Notes: generated from the letters alone by a model not told the origin. Shown: positions 1 through 8,410, counted from the first letter of the stretch. The stretch: DNA of 64,000 bases from Cupriavidus necator (GCA_022041995.1 CP074390.1:1798001-1862000), one strand, 5' to 3'. Translations and numbers: made by a program.

Positions 1-1770
1 GCCGCCAGCGCGCGCCAGTGCCGCAGCCGCCTCAAGCGCTTCAGCGGAGCCGGCGTGGATACGGTAGAGGGGTTGCCCTGGCGCTACCTTTGCACCGATC
101 GCGCACAGCATGTCGACGCCTGCACCGCCATCGCGCGGCGCCCCGGCGGCGCGCGCCACGCCGGAAATCTGCAGGCCATCGACGCCCGTCACCCGGCCCC
201 GCATGGCGGCGGGCACGACCTGCGTATGCGTACCCGGCGCCACTGGATCGGGGCGAACGCCCTGCGCGGCGGCGATGCGATCGAACGCGGCCTTGGCCTT
301 GCCTTCATGCAGCAGCACGGCCGCAATTTGCATGCCGTGTTCGGGCGAGTCCACGCGGGGATCGAATGCGATGATTTCGCCGGCAAAGCGCAGGGCTTTT
401 TCACGCAGGTCGGCGGGTGCATCGGGAGCGTTGTCGAGCACGAGTCGGACGTCGCGCACTTCCAGCGCGGGGCCGATGCCGCGCCCGATCGGGCGGCTGC
501 CGTCCGTGACCAGTGCGCGTACGTGCAGGCCCAGTCCCTTGCCGACGTGTTCGAACAGCGCGCCCAGCGCCTCGGCATCGGCGCGCGTTGCCAGCTTGGT
601 TTGCGGCCCGTAGGGCAGGTCGACGATGACGTGGGTGGCGCCGGCGGTGTACTTCTTCGACAGGATCGACGCCACGGACCAGCGCCGCGAATCCAGCCGC
701 AGCGGCCGCGTGATGGCGTTCATCACATCGTCGACCACCGAATGGTTCAGCCGTCCGTTCCACGCGATGCAGGCGCGCGCCTGGGCCACGCATCGACGCA
801 CGTCTTCATGCGCCAGGTCGACCCGTGCGATGGTCTCCATGGCATCGGCGGTGCCGGCGGCAGAGGTGATCGCGCGCGACGATGTCTTGGGCATCGCCAG
901 CCCGTAGGCCGCGACGATCGGCACCACGATCAGCGTGATGCGGCTGCCGGGAACGCCCCCCATCGAATGCTTGTCGACGACTACCGGTTCGTCCCAGTCG
1001 ATGCGGGGTGTGAAGGCGGTACGCGCGCGTGCCAGTGCCACCACTTCCTCTTCTGTGAGCGTGCGGGTTGCGGCAACGAGGAACTCGGTCAGCTCTGCCT
1101 CGGTGTACCGTCCGGCGATCGCGTCCTGAAGCACGGCAACGTAGGCAGCTTCGTCGAGCGGCTCGCCGCGCAGCTTGACCATCAGGTTGGTGCGGCTGGC
1201 CGGCCGTTCGGCGGCGGATGCCCTGGTGCCGTTGCGCAAGGCTTCGACAAAGCGTGCCGTGCCCGCTTCCAGCGTGCTGTCGTTCGACACCGTGATACAC
1301 GGGACGTGTGGCGGTACCGGTGCCCCCGCGCGTGCCACGCGGCTGGCAACCTGGTCGCCCGATTCCCGCCCGCGCGCGGCAATGCGCCGGGCAAGCACGT
1401 CACGTGGTGCCGTTACCAGGACCACCACGAAACGGGGCAAGCGAGCCGCAAGTTCCGCGATGACGCCGCGCGAGCCATTGGCCACGACGTTGCGACCGCG
1501 TTCGAGCTCGCACATCAGGGATCTCGGCAATCCGTAGCGCAGGTCGTGCGCGTCCCAGGTCACCAGGAACTCTCCGCTTTGCTGGCGCCGCACGAACTCG
1601 GTTTCCGAGACACCCTCGTGCTCCTCGCCAGCAGAGCCGTCGGGACGCGTAATAACGCGCCGCGCAAAAACGTAATCGTCATCGAGCGCGGCACGTGCAC
1701 CGTCGATCAGGGAGTCCTTGCCAGCGCCACTGGGCCCCACAACAAAGAAGAATGTGCCGGTCGCCTTCAT
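1..1770 (-). CDS. PhnN-AMP/thymidine phosphorylase fusion (partial, runs off left edge)
   Basis: One uninterrupted frame reads leftward from the ATG at 1770 to the window edge (590 codons, 3' end missing). Residues 1 to about 185 are a PhnN-type ribose-1,5-bisphosphate phosphokinase: the P-loop GPSGAGKD is at residues 12-19, followed by the guanylate-kinase-like fold typical of PhnN, which makes PRPP from ribose-1,5-bisphosphate and ATP. From about residue 195 the chain is a pyrimidine-nucleoside-phosphorylase family domain, with DKHSMGGVPG at 266-275 and the signature SSRAITSAAGTADAME at 297-312. That 'SRAITS.AGTAD' form is the one I associate with archaeal AMP phosphorylase rather than E. 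coli DeoA. AMP phosphorylase yields ribose-1,5-bisphosphate, the PhnN substrate, so a two-step NMP to PRPP enzyme is inferred. The PhnN part replaces the extra N-terminal domain of stand-alone AMP phosphorylases. Substrate specificity is untested. Confidence 0.85.
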   Translation of the reverse strand, partial: MKATGTFFFVVGPSGAGKDSLIDGARAALDDDYVFARRVITRPDGSAGEEHEGVSETEFVRRQQSGEFLVTWDAHDLRYGLPRSLMCELERGRNVVANGSRGVIAELAARLPRFVVVLVTAPRDVLARRIAARGRESGDQVASRVARAGAPVPPHVPCITVSNDSTLEAGTARFVEALRNGTRASAAERPASRTNLMVKLRGEPLDEAAYVAVLQDAIAGRYTEAELTEFLVAATRTLTEEEVVALARARTAFTPRIDWDEPVVVDKHSMGGVPGSRITLIVVPIVAAYGLAMPKTSSRAITSAAGTADAMETIARVDLAHEDVRRCVAQARACIAWNGRLNHSVVDDVMNAITRPLRLDSRRWSVASILSKKYTAGATHVIVDLPYGPQTKLATRADAEALGALFEHVGKGLGLHVRALVTDGSRPIGRGIGPALEVRDVRLVLDNAPDAPADLREKALRFAGEIIAFDPRVDSPEHGMQIAAVLLHEGKAKAAFDRIAAAQGVRPDPVAPGTHTQVVPAAMRGRVTGVDGLQISGVARAAGAPRDGGAGVDMLCAIGAKVAPGQPLYRIHAGSAEALEAAAALARAGG

Positions 1771-1779
1771 GAGAATTAC

Positions 1780-1850
1780 CTTAGATGTCGAAGTTATGTG
1801 GCTATGCTAGCACCGGCCAAGGGGGTGTCAAGATAAGTTCGATGTCTAAG
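1780..1850 (-). promoter_or_regulatory. Promoter of the PhnN-phosphorylase fusion with two MarR-type operators
   Basis: Read leftward, a sigma70-like promoter is visible: -35 TTGACA at 1831-1826 and -10 TAGCAT at 1809-1804, separated by 16 bp. It is bracketed by two imperfect palindromes, CTTAGATGTCGAAG at 1780-1793 and GTTCGATGTCTAAG at 1837-1850, whose centres are 57 bp apart. The pair has the same sequence and geometry as the pair upstream of the nadC paralogue (3643-3714). The MarR gene at 2124 is the obvious candidate regulator. One site lies just upstream of the -35 and the other covers the expected start of the transcript, which suggests repression. Confidence 0.75.
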
Positions 1851-2123
1851 GTAATGCAAGCAACGGGCCAGCGCCCGCAAATCCAGTGTGTACGCGGGAT
1901 TCGCGGACTTATAGGGGAAAACACGGGGAACCGGGGGCGCGGTGACGGTGCCCCATGCATGGGTTGCGGGCATCGTGCACTGATGAAGTGAACGCTACAT
2001 GGAGAGGCGTTGCGATGAGGTGGTGGTGTCGGCGTGCGAGCGCCGGAGGCGCTATCATGTGCGCTGTCGCTGGCACCGGGTCGTCCGGTGCCACATGCAT
2101 ACGCTCTACTTTCCCTCACAACT

Positions 2124-2669
2124 ATGGCCACAAGAAAGCCGGATGCTCCCGTCCCGATCACGCCTGCGGATGAAGCCGATGAAGAACGGCTTGCCCACCT
2201 GGTGAAGGATGCCGCCCGGGCCTATATCCGGGCGCTGCAGCTGCGCCTGGCGGAACATTCGGTCTCGTATGGGCACTGGACGATCCTGCGCATCCTGTGG
2301 CGCCATGACGGCGTGTCGCAGCGAGAGCTGAGTGAACGGGCCGGCGTGACCGAGCCGACGACGTTTGCGGCAGTCAAGGCGCTGGAGGCGCTGGGCTACG
2401 TGGAACGCACGCACCTTCCCGGCAACAAGAAGAAGGTGCATGTGTTCCTGAGCAAGACCGGACGCGCGCTGCGCCGCAAGCTTGAACCGCTGGCGACCGA
2501 GGTGAATGAACTCAGCGTGGAAGGTGTGAGCGAAGAAGACGTGCTGACCACGCGCCGCGTGCTGATTACGATAGCGAAGCGGCTGGTCGCCGACGAAGTC
2601 GCGTCGGCAGAACATGGGCGGCGGGTCCCGTCCACACAGGAGGTAGGGCGCCTGCTCTCGGATCTGTAG
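2124..2669 (+). CDS. MarR-family transcriptional regulator (NicR/BpsR-like)
   Basis: A 181-residue winged-helix protein read from the ATG at 2124. The MarR fold shows as a dimerisation helix (residues ~15-45, with the 'SVSYGHWTILRILW' stretch), then a helix-turn-helix around 'SQRELSERAGVTEPTTFAAVKALE' and a basic wing 'HLPGNKKKVHVFL'. From memory this resembles the NicR/BpsR branch that controls nicotinate catabolism, but that link is inference. It lies between the fusion gene and the nadC paralogue, both of which carry the same operator pair, so it probably represses both and senses a pyridine or nucleotide-related ligand. No copy of the operator was found immediately upstream of this gene. 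An upstream in-frame ATG at 2034 is less likely because the extension is not MarR-like. Confidence 0.85.
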   Translation: MATRKPDAPVPITPADEADEERLAHLVKDAARAYIRALQLRLAEHSVSYGHWTILRILWRHDGVSQRELSERAGVTEPTTFAAVKALEALGYVERTHLPGNKKKVHVFLSKTGRALRRKLEPLATEVNELSVEGVSEEDVLTTRRVLITIAKRLVADEVASAEHGRRVPSTQEVGRLLSDL

Positions 2670-2770
2670 ACGACCCGCAACGGAAAAGACCCTCGCCGGG
2701 CGAGACCGGAAAGGGTGAATGCCTTGGGTAGAAGGCGTGAATCGGTCAGGGGCCCTGGGCCCCGCAGGTG

Positions 2771-3604
2771 TCAGGCTTCGTCGAGTCCGATATCCACGGC
2801 AGGGGCAGACTGGGTGATCTTGCTCGTGGAGATGTAGTCCACGCCCGTTTCCGCCACGGCCCGGATCGTTTCCAGGCGGATGCCGCCTGACGCCTCGACC
2901 TTGGTCCGGCCATTGACGATCTGCACGGCTTCCTTCATGTCGGGCACCGACATGTTGTCCAGCATGATCACGTCGACACCGGCTGCCAGGGCTTCATGCA
3001 CCTGTTCCAGCCGGTCGCATTCCACTTCCAGCTTGGTCAGCACGGGCAGCTTGCGGCGCACGCGTGCCACGGCGGCAGCGATACTGCCGCACACGGCGAT
3101 GTGGTTGTCCTTGATCATCACGCCGTTGTCCAGGCTCAGCCGGTGGTTCAGTCCGCCGCCACAGGTCACCGCGTGCTTTTCCAGCGCGCGCAGGCCCGGC
3201 GTGGTCTTGCGGCTGTCGATCAGGCGCGCCTTGGTATGGGCGATGGCCTGGGCATAGGTTGCCGTATGGTTGGCGATGCCGCACAGCCGCTGCATGATGT
3301 TCAGCGCGGTGCGCTCGGCCGTCAGGACGCTGCGTGCATTGCCGCTCACGTTAAGCAGCACCGCGCCTTTCTCAACCTTGTCGCCGTCGGCGACGCGCAC
3401 ATCGACCGAAAGCGTCGGATCGTAGCGCGCGAAGATGCGTGCCGCCACGTCGATGCCGGCGATAAGCATCGGCTCGCGGGCGTTCATGCAGAAGGTGCCG
3501 GTCTCTCCCGGTTCAATCATGGTCTGGACGGTCAAGTCGCAGATGCCAATGTCTTCGGTCAGCCAGAGGTCGATCAGCTTGTCCGTGGCGAAAATGTCGT
3601 ACAT
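2771..3604 (-). CDS. nadC: Quinolinate phosphoribosyltransferase (NadC paralogue)
   Basis: A 277-residue member of the NadC family, which converts quinolinate and PRPP to nicotinate mononucleotide, CO2 and PPi in NAD synthesis. Visible family motifs are ERTALNIMQRLCGIA, the substrate-binding DSRKTTPGLRALEKHAV with GGGLNHR, the KDNHI loop, and the C-terminal VEASGGI. Length is normal for the family. It stands alone rather than with nadA/nadB, which suggests a conditionally expressed second copy. Its promoter carries the same two operators as the PhnN-phosphorylase fusion, so its PRPP substrate may be supplied by that enzyme. The related ModD/PylX-type proteins are a less likely alternative because the quinolinate-site residues are intact. 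Confidence 0.85.
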   Translation of the reverse strand: MYDIFATDKLIDLWLTEDIGICDLTVQTMIEPGETGTFCMNAREPMLIAGIDVAARIFARYDPTLSVDVRVADGDKVEKGAVLLNVSGNARSVLTAERTALNIMQRLCGIANHTATYAQAIAHTKARLIDSRKTTPGLRALEKHAVTCGGGLNHRLSLDNGVMIKDNHIAVCGSIAAAVARVRRKLPVLTKLEVECDRLEQVHEALAAGVDVIMLDNMSVPDMKEAVQIVNGRTKVEASGGIRLETIRAVAETGVDYISTSKITQSAPAVDIGLDEA

Positions 3605-3642
3605 GAAGGGCTCCTGAACGGTGGTTGCGGTACTTCAGTAAT

Positions 3643-3714
3643 CTTAGAGATCGAATTACATGACGCAATACTAGCCCTTCCATGCGCCATGTCAAGTAAT
3701 ATTCGAGATCTAAG
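3643..3714 (-). promoter_or_regulatory. nadC promoter with paired MarR-type operators
   Basis: Read leftward: -35 TTGACA at 3695-3690 and -10 TAGTAT at 3673-3668, 16 bp apart. Operators CTTAGAGATCGAAT at 3643-3656 and ATTCGAGATCTAAG at 3701-3714 flank it, with centres 58 bp apart. Each is a copy of CTTAGAnnTCGAA in opposite orientation and is itself an imperfect palindrome. Gaps from operator to -35 (5 bp) and from -10 to operator (11 bp) match the fusion promoter (5 and 10 bp). The region also abuts the 3' end of fliR. Confidence 0.75.
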
Positions 3715-3727
3715 ATAAAACGCAAGC

Positions 3728-4513
3728 CTACCGCGCAAACTGCCCCAGCACCGTCCCGATTGCCTCCAGCCCCGCCTCGATCATGTGCTGCATGTAGGTG
3801 CCCATCTGCGGCATCACCAGCATCAGCACCAGCAGCCCGCCTGACAGCGTGACCGGGAAGCCGACCGCAAAGATCGACAGTTGCGGCGAGGCGCGGTTCA
3901 GGATGCCCATCGCCAGGTTCAGCGTCAGCAGCGCGGCGATCATCGGCAGCGCCAGCAGCAGGGCGGCGGAGAACACCATGCCGCCGGCGCGGGCCACGGC
4001 CATGGCGCCGCCGGCGGACAGCGGCGTGCCGCCGATGGGCAGGCCGTTGAAGCTGTCGACCAGCGTGCCCAGCATCAGCAGGTGGCCGTCCAGCGCCAGG
4101 AACAGCAGCATTGCGATCAGGTTCAGGAAGCGCGACAGCACCATGGTCTGGCCGCCGGCGGCGCGGTCGAAGAACGAGGCAAAGGACAGGCCCATCTGCA
4201 GGCCGATGATCTCGCCGGCCTGCTGCACGGTGGCAAAGACCAGCCGCATGGCGAAGCCGGTGGCCAGGCCGATGCCGACTTCGTTGAGGATGATCATCAG
4301 CCCGCCGAAGGAGTACACCGTCATCACCGGCAACTGCGCGATGGTGGGCGACACCACCATCGCGATCACGGCGGACAGCGCGATCTTGACGCGGCGCGGG
4401 ATGGTGGATTCACTGAACAGCGGCGCGGTGCCGATCAGGGCCAGGATGCGGAAGAAGGGCCACAGGAACGCCGCGAGCCAGCTGTAGAGCTGGGCTGAGG
4501 TGAATTCGACCAC
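3728..4513 (-). CDS. fliR: Flagellar biosynthesis protein FliR
   Basis: A 261-residue polytopic membrane protein beginning MVEFTSAQLYSWLAAFLWPF, the typical FliR start. Several hydrophobic segments are visible, including 'LALIGTAPLF', 'VIAMVVSPTIAQLP' and a C-terminal 'VTLSGGLLVLMLVMP'. FliR forms the export gate of the flagellar type III apparatus with FliP and FliQ. Length matches the family. It is the last gene of the leftward fliLMNOPQR operon, 59 bp after fliQ. Confidence 0.95.
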   Translation of the reverse strand: MVEFTSAQLYSWLAAFLWPFFRILALIGTAPLFSESTIPRRVKIALSAVIAMVVSPTIAQLPVMTVYSFGGLMIILNEVGIGLATGFAMRLVFATVQQAGEIIGLQMGLSFASFFDRAAGGQTMVLSRFLNLIAMLLFLALDGHLLMLGTLVDSFNGLPIGGTPLSAGGAMAVARAGGMVFSAALLLALPMIAALLTLNLAMGILNRASPQLSIFAVGFPVTLSGGLLVLMLVMPQMGTYMQHMIEAGLEAIGTVLGQFAR

Positions 4514-4572
4514 GGCGGGGAGTCAGCGGGCAGGGGGGGGCGGTGGGGCGACGAGGGCGAGCGCGGCCGCAG

Positions 4573-4842
4573 TCAGTGCGCCAGCGCGGGAATGCTCTGG
4601 AACACCTCGCGCATGTAGTCGACCATGGCATTGATCATCCACGGCCCGGCCAGCACCATGGTGGCGAACAGCGCAATCAGCTTGGGGATGAAGCTCAGCG
4701 TCATCTCGTTGATCTGTGTCGCGGCCTGGAACAGGCTGACCACCAGGCCGGCGGCCAGCGCCACCAGCAGCAACGGGGCGGCCAGCAGCAGGGTCATCTT
4801 CATCGCCTGGGTGGCGATGGTCATTACGGTCTCGGGTGTCAT
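4573..4842 (-). CDS. fliQ: Flagellar biosynthesis protein FliQ
   Basis: An 89-residue protein with two transmembrane helices ('LLLAAPLLLVALAAGLVVSLF' region and 'IALFATMVLAGPWMINAMVDY') and the conserved 'QAATQINEMTLSFIPK' loop. FliQ is a small subunit of the FliPQR export gate in the basal body. Eighty-nine residues is the standard length. It lies between fliP and fliR in the same direction. Confidence 0.95.
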   Translation of the reverse strand: MTPETVMTIATQAMKMTLLLAAPLLLVALAAGLVVSLFQAATQINEMTLSFIPKLIALFATMVLAGPWMINAMVDYMREVFQSIPALAH

Positions 4843-4882
4843 GGCTCGGACTCTGCGGTGTGTGGCGGGCGCTGGGGCCGCC

Positions 4883-5704
4883 TCAGTTCATGAAGCTCTG
4901 CGCCAGCGAACCCAGCAGCAGTTGCCAGCCGTCGACCAGCACGAACAGCATCAGCTTGAACGGCAGCGAGATCGTGGCCGGCGGCACCATCATCATCCCC
5001 ATTGCCATCAGCACGCTGGCAACGACCAGGTCGATGATCAGGAACGGGATGAAGATGGTGAAGCCGATCTGGAACGCGGTCTTCAGCTCGCTGGTGACGA
5101 AGGCCGGCACCAGGATGCTGAGCGGCACTTCCTCGGGGCCCTGCATCTCTGGGGCCTTGGCCATCTGCGCGAACATGGCCAGGTCTTTCTCGCGGGTCTG
5201 GCGCAGCATGAAGGCCTTGAGCGGCTCCGCGGCCTTGGCCGCGGCGGCCTCCAGGCTGATCTTGTTTTCCGACAGCGGCTTGTAGGCGTCGTTGTAGACG
5301 CGGTCGAACACCGGCGCCATCACGAAGAAGGTCAGGAACAGCGACAGGCCCACCAGCACCTGGTTGGGCGGCGAGGTGGCGGTGCCCAGCGCGCTGCGCA
5401 GCAGGCCCAGCACGATGATGATGCGGGTGAAGCCGGTCATCATCAGCATTGCCGCGGGCAGGAACGACAGCGAGGTCAGCAGCACCAGCGTCTGCACCGG
5501 CAGCGACCAGATCTGGCCGCCACCCGGGGCGGGCTTGCTGATAACGCCGGGCAGTGCCTGGGCCCAGGCCGGCGCGGGCGCGAATGCCAGTACGGCGGTG
5601 GCCAGCATCAGCGCCAGCAGGGCAAGCATCGGGAAGCCGCGCGCGGCCGCAGTGTCGCGCGCGGCGCGGGCATGGCGCCGCAACGCGGCACTCGGGAAAT
5701 TCAT
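4883..5704 (-). CDS. fliP: Flagellar biosynthesis protein FliP
   Basis: A 273-residue protein with an N-terminal signal sequence (residues ~20-50), as is usual for FliP, followed by the family core 'SLPVQTLVLLTSLSFLPAAMLMMTGFTRIIIVL' region, the 'LFLTFFVMAPVFDRVYNDA' helix and the C-terminal 'FILIDLVVASVLMAMGMMMVPP'-type helices. It forms the FliPQR gate in the inner membrane. The start overlaps the fliO stop by 4 bp, indicating translational coupling. Confidence 0.95.
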   Translation of the reverse strand: MNFPSAALRRHARAARDTAAARGFPMLALLALMLATAVLAFAPAPAWAQALPGVISKPAPGGGQIWSLPVQTLVLLTSLSFLPAAMLMMTGFTRIIIVLGLLRSALGTATSPPNQVLVGLSLFLTFFVMAPVFDRVYNDAYKPLSENKISLEAAAAKAAEPLKAFMLRQTREKDLAMFAQMAKAPEMQGPEEVPLSILVPAFVTSELKTAFQIGFTIFIPFLIIDLVVASVLMAMGMMMVPPATISLPFKLMLFVLVDGWQLLLGSLAQSFMN

Positions 5705-6156
5705 GACTTGAAGTGATCCTGCATCGAACGCAGCAGCTTTTCGGCAAAGGTGCCGCCACCGGGCTGTTGCGAGGGGCCTGCACCGCCGCTGGCGGCGAGG
5801 GGATGGGCTGCGGTGGTGCCCGCAGGCAGGGTATGCAGCGGCCGGATCTCGCCAGGGCTCACGCCCAGCACCAGCCAGGTATCACCCACTTCCACCAGCA
5901 CCAGGCGCTGGCGTGCGCCAAGCATGGTGCTGCCGACCACCTTCATCGCGCCACCGGTGGCGTGACGCACCAGGCCGGCACGCCGGGCCACCCAGGCCAT
6001 GCCCAGGATCAGCGCGACAATGGCGAACAGCCCCAGCCCGGCCTGCGCCAGGCTGGCCGCGCCGCTGATGGCGGGCACATGCGTGCCATCGGCGGCCATG
6101 GCGGCCCCCGGCAGCGCCGCAAGCACGGCCAGGCTGGCGCGCGTCTGCATGATCAT
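5701..6156 (-). CDS. fliO: Flagellar biosynthesis protein FliO
   Basis: A 151-residue protein with an N-terminal hydrophobic export signal, a second membrane segment ('LGLFAIVALILGMAWVARRAG') and the FliO signature around 'VVGSTMLGARQRLVLVEVGDTWLVLGVSPGEI'. FliO stabilises assembly of the FliPQR export gate. The family is poorly conserved; identity rests on this short core plus exact operon position. It overlaps fliN by 4 bp and fliP by 4 bp. Confidence 0.9.
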   Translation of the reverse strand: MIMQTRASLAVLAALPGAAMAADGTHVPAISGAASLAQAGLGLFAIVALILGMAWVARRAGLVRHATGGAMKVVGSTMLGARQRLVLVEVGDTWLVLGVSPGEIRPLHTLPAGTTAAHPLAASGGAGPSQQPGGGTFAEKLLRSMQDHFKS

Positions 6157-6602
6157 TTGTTCAGCTTCCGGATGCGTTCGGACGGCGTGATGATGTCCGT
6201 CAGGCGGATGCCGAACTTGTCGTTCACCACCACTACCTCGCCCTGCGCGATCAGGTAGCCGTTGACCAGCACGTCCATCGGCTCGCCGGCCAGGCCGTCC
6301 AGCTCCACCACCGAGCCCTGCGCCAGCTGCAGCAGGTTCTTGATGGGCACCTTGGTGCGGCCCAGTTCCACGGTCAGCTGCACCGGGATATCAAGAATCA
6401 TCTCGATATCGTTGCGGAAGCCGCTCGGCGCTTCCTTCGCCAGCGGCTGGAAGACGGTGGCGGCGGCCGGGGTGGCCGCGGGTGGGGCCGCTGGTGCGGC
6501 AGCTGCGGGGATTCCGGCGGATGTGGCGCTGGTCTGCTCGGCCAGCGCGCTGGCCCAGTCGTCCATCGGATCGACGGGCTTGTCCTCGATGCCGTCACTC
6601 AT
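6153..6602 (-). CDS. fliN: Flagellar motor switch protein FliN
   Basis: A 149-residue protein: an acidic N-terminus, an Ala/Pro-rich linker (residues ~25-55), then the conserved SpoA (CheC/FliN) domain with 'MILDIPVQLTVELGRT', 'LLQLAQGSVVELDGLAGEP' and 'VNGYLIAQGEVVVVNDKFGIRLTDI'. FliN forms the lower C-ring with FliM and sets rotor switching. It overlaps the end of fliM by 8 bp. Confidence 0.95.
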   Translation of the reverse strand: MSDGIEDKPVDPMDDWASALAEQTSATSAGIPAAAAPAAPPAATPAAATVFQPLAKEAPSGFRNDIEMILDIPVQLTVELGRTKVPIKNLLQLAQGSVVELDGLAGEPMDVLVNGYLIAQGEVVVVNDKFGIRLTDIITPSERIRKLNK

Positions 6603-7614
6603 AATCGCTGTCCTCGGTGTCCAGGTGGGAATCGCCGTCCTGGTGATTGATCATTCGTTCTACCCGCAGCGCGTACTGGCCGTTCATCGTGCCGAAGCCG
6701 CATTGCATGACGGGCACGCCGTCCACCTTGCCGAACACCTTCTCCGGCAGCTCGATCGGCAGCACGTCGCCGGCGCGCATCGCCAGCACTTCAGCCACGG
6801 TGCTCTGCAGGTGCGCGAACTCGGCCACCAGCTCCACCTCGGCCGCGCGCAGCTGCGTGGACAGTTGCGTGACCCAGCCCTTGTCGACTTCCTTCTCGTC
6901 CTGCAGCGGATTCATCAGCAGGTCCTTGAGCGGCTCGATCATCGCGTACGGCAGGCAGACATGAAGCTGCCCGCCGACGGCGCCCAGTTCGATATGGAAG
7001 GCGGTGGTCACCACGGCCTCGTTGTGGGTGGCGACGTTGGCAAACTTGGGGTGCATCTCCGAGCGGATGTACTCGGTCTCGATCGGGTGCACCGTGCGCC
7101 AGGCGTTGCCGTAGCTGGCCAGCGTCAGCTCCAGCATGCGCTGGATGATGCGCTGCTCGGTCTGGGTGAAGTCGCGGCCTTCCACGCGGGTGTGGAAGCG
7201 GCCGTCGCCGCCGAACAGGTTGTCCACCACCAGAAACACCAGGTTCGGGTCGTAGACGAACAGTGCCGTGCCGCGCAGCGGCTTCAGGTGGACCAGGTTC
7301 AGGTTGGTCGGCATCGGCAGGTTGCGCGCGAAATCGCCGAATTTCTCGATCCTGATGCTGCCCACGGTGATGTCCGCGCCGCGGCGGATGAAATTGAACA
7401 GCGCCGTGCGCATCGAGCGCGCAAAGCGCTCGTTGATGATCTCCAGCGTGTGCAGGCGGCCGCGGATGATGCGTTCCTGCGTGGCCAGGTTGTAGGGGCG
7501 CACCCCGCCCTCGTCGAGCGCAGGCTCGCTGGCCTTGGGCGTATCGGCTTCGCCGGATACGCCCTTGAGCAGCTCGTCGACCTCGTCTTGCGAGAGGAAC
7601 TTGTCGTAGGCCAT
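6595..7614 (-). CDS. fliM: Flagellar motor switch protein FliM
   Basis: A 339-residue protein. The N-terminal CheY-P binding peptide 'LSQDEVDELLKGV' is intact at residues ~6-18. The CheC-like middle domain follows ('LVFLVVDNLFGGDGRFHTRVEGRDFTQTEQRII'), and the C-terminal SpoA domain contains 'LPIELPEKVFGKVDGVPVMQCGFG'. FliM links chemotaxis output to the rotor. Length fits the family. It is the second gene of the operon, 59 bp after fliL. Confidence 0.95.
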   Translation of the reverse strand: MAYDKFLSQDEVDELLKGVSGEADTPKASEPALDEGGVRPYNLATQERIIRGRLHTLEIINERFARSMRTALFNFIRRGADITVGSIRIEKFGDFARNLPMPTNLNLVHLKPLRGTALFVYDPNLVFLVVDNLFGGDGRFHTRVEGRDFTQTEQRIIQRMLELTLASYGNAWRTVHPIETEYIRSEMHPKFANVATHNEAVVTTAFHIELGAVGGQLHVCLPYAMIEPLKDLLMNPLQDEKEVDKGWVTQLSTQLRAAEVELVAEFAHLQSTVAEVLAMRAGDVLPIELPEKVFGKVDGVPVMQCGFGTMNGQYALRVERMINHQDGDSHLDTEDSDYE

Positions 7615-7673
7615 CTAGTGTCCTGCCCCTTGTGCGGCGTTATGGATGAATCCGGTGCGGCCCTGGCTTGCGC

Positions 7674-8165
7674 TTACTGCACCACGAAAGAGGTGAAGAG
7701 CACGTCCAGCACCCGCTGCGCCGGCAGGCCGTTGGCAAACGGCTTGCTGATGGTGTCGCGGATATCGTCGGCCAGCTTGCGCTTGCCTTCGACGGTGGCC
7801 AGGTCGGCAGGCTGCCTGGCCGACAGCAGCAGCAGGATGCGGCTGCGTGCCTCTGGCAGGTACTGGGCCAGGCGTGCCTGGGTCTCGGCATCTGCCACCT
7901 TCAGCGACAGGCCGGTGTGCAGGAAGCGGTCGCCGTCGTCGCTGCGCAGGTTGACGGTGAACGCGTCCAGCGGCACGAAGATCGGCGGCGGTACGACCGG
8001 CGCGGCGGGCGCAGCGGGCGCCGCCGGCTGGCGGTTGCTCAGCACGCTGCCCAGCACGAAGCCTCCGGCGCCCAGTACCACCACCAGCACGCCGGCGCCG
8101 ATCAGCAGCAGCCGGCCGCGCTTGCCTGTGTTGCCAGTCCGGGGAGGAGAAGCCGTGTTCGCCAT
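7674..8165 (-). CDS. fliL: Flagellar basal body-associated protein FliL
   Basis: A 163-residue protein with a single N-terminal transmembrane helix (residues ~18-42), a Pro/Ala-rich periplasmic linker and the FliL domain ('VNLRSDDGDRFLHTGLSLKVAD', ending 'RVLDVLFTSFVVQ'). FliL associates with stator units around the motor. It is the first gene of the operon; no strong ribosome-binding site is evident before the ATG at 8165, and I could not assign a flagellar-class promoter upstream with confidence. Confidence 0.93.
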   Translation of the reverse strand: MANTASPPRTGNTGKRGRLLLIGAGVLVVVLGAGGFVLGSVLSNRQPAAPAAPAAPVVPPPIFVPLDAFTVNLRSDDGDRFLHTGLSLKVADAETQARLAQYLPEARSRILLLLSARQPADLATVEGKRKLADDIRDTISKPFANGLPAQRVLDVLFTSFVVQ

Positions 8166-8410
8166 GAGAAGCCTGTATCGGAATGCCTGCCATTCTTCCG
8201 GAATCGCAGGCCAGCAAAGGGCCGAAAAAAAGGGGGAAACCCTTTCAGCTTGGCCATTTGAGCGGAAAGGGGGCAGGCACGGCTACGCGAGCGGGCGCCG
8301 TTTGGGTTGCGCGCCTGCAGGCTGGTTAACGCTTGTTGAGGAGGGAACTTGAGTGTTGGTGTTTTGGTGGGGGGATTGGCGGGGATAGGGGGTGGCACTG
8401 CGGTTGGGTG

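Noticed and set aside
55..1836. A 593-codon plus-strand frame at the left end
   Set aside because: It is the antisense shadow of the PhnN-phosphorylase fusion; the minus frame carries the real motifs.
2771..3604. ModD-type molybdenum protein instead of NadC
   Set aside because: The DSRKTTPGLR and GGGLNHR substrate motifs of NadC are intact and no mod genes are nearby.
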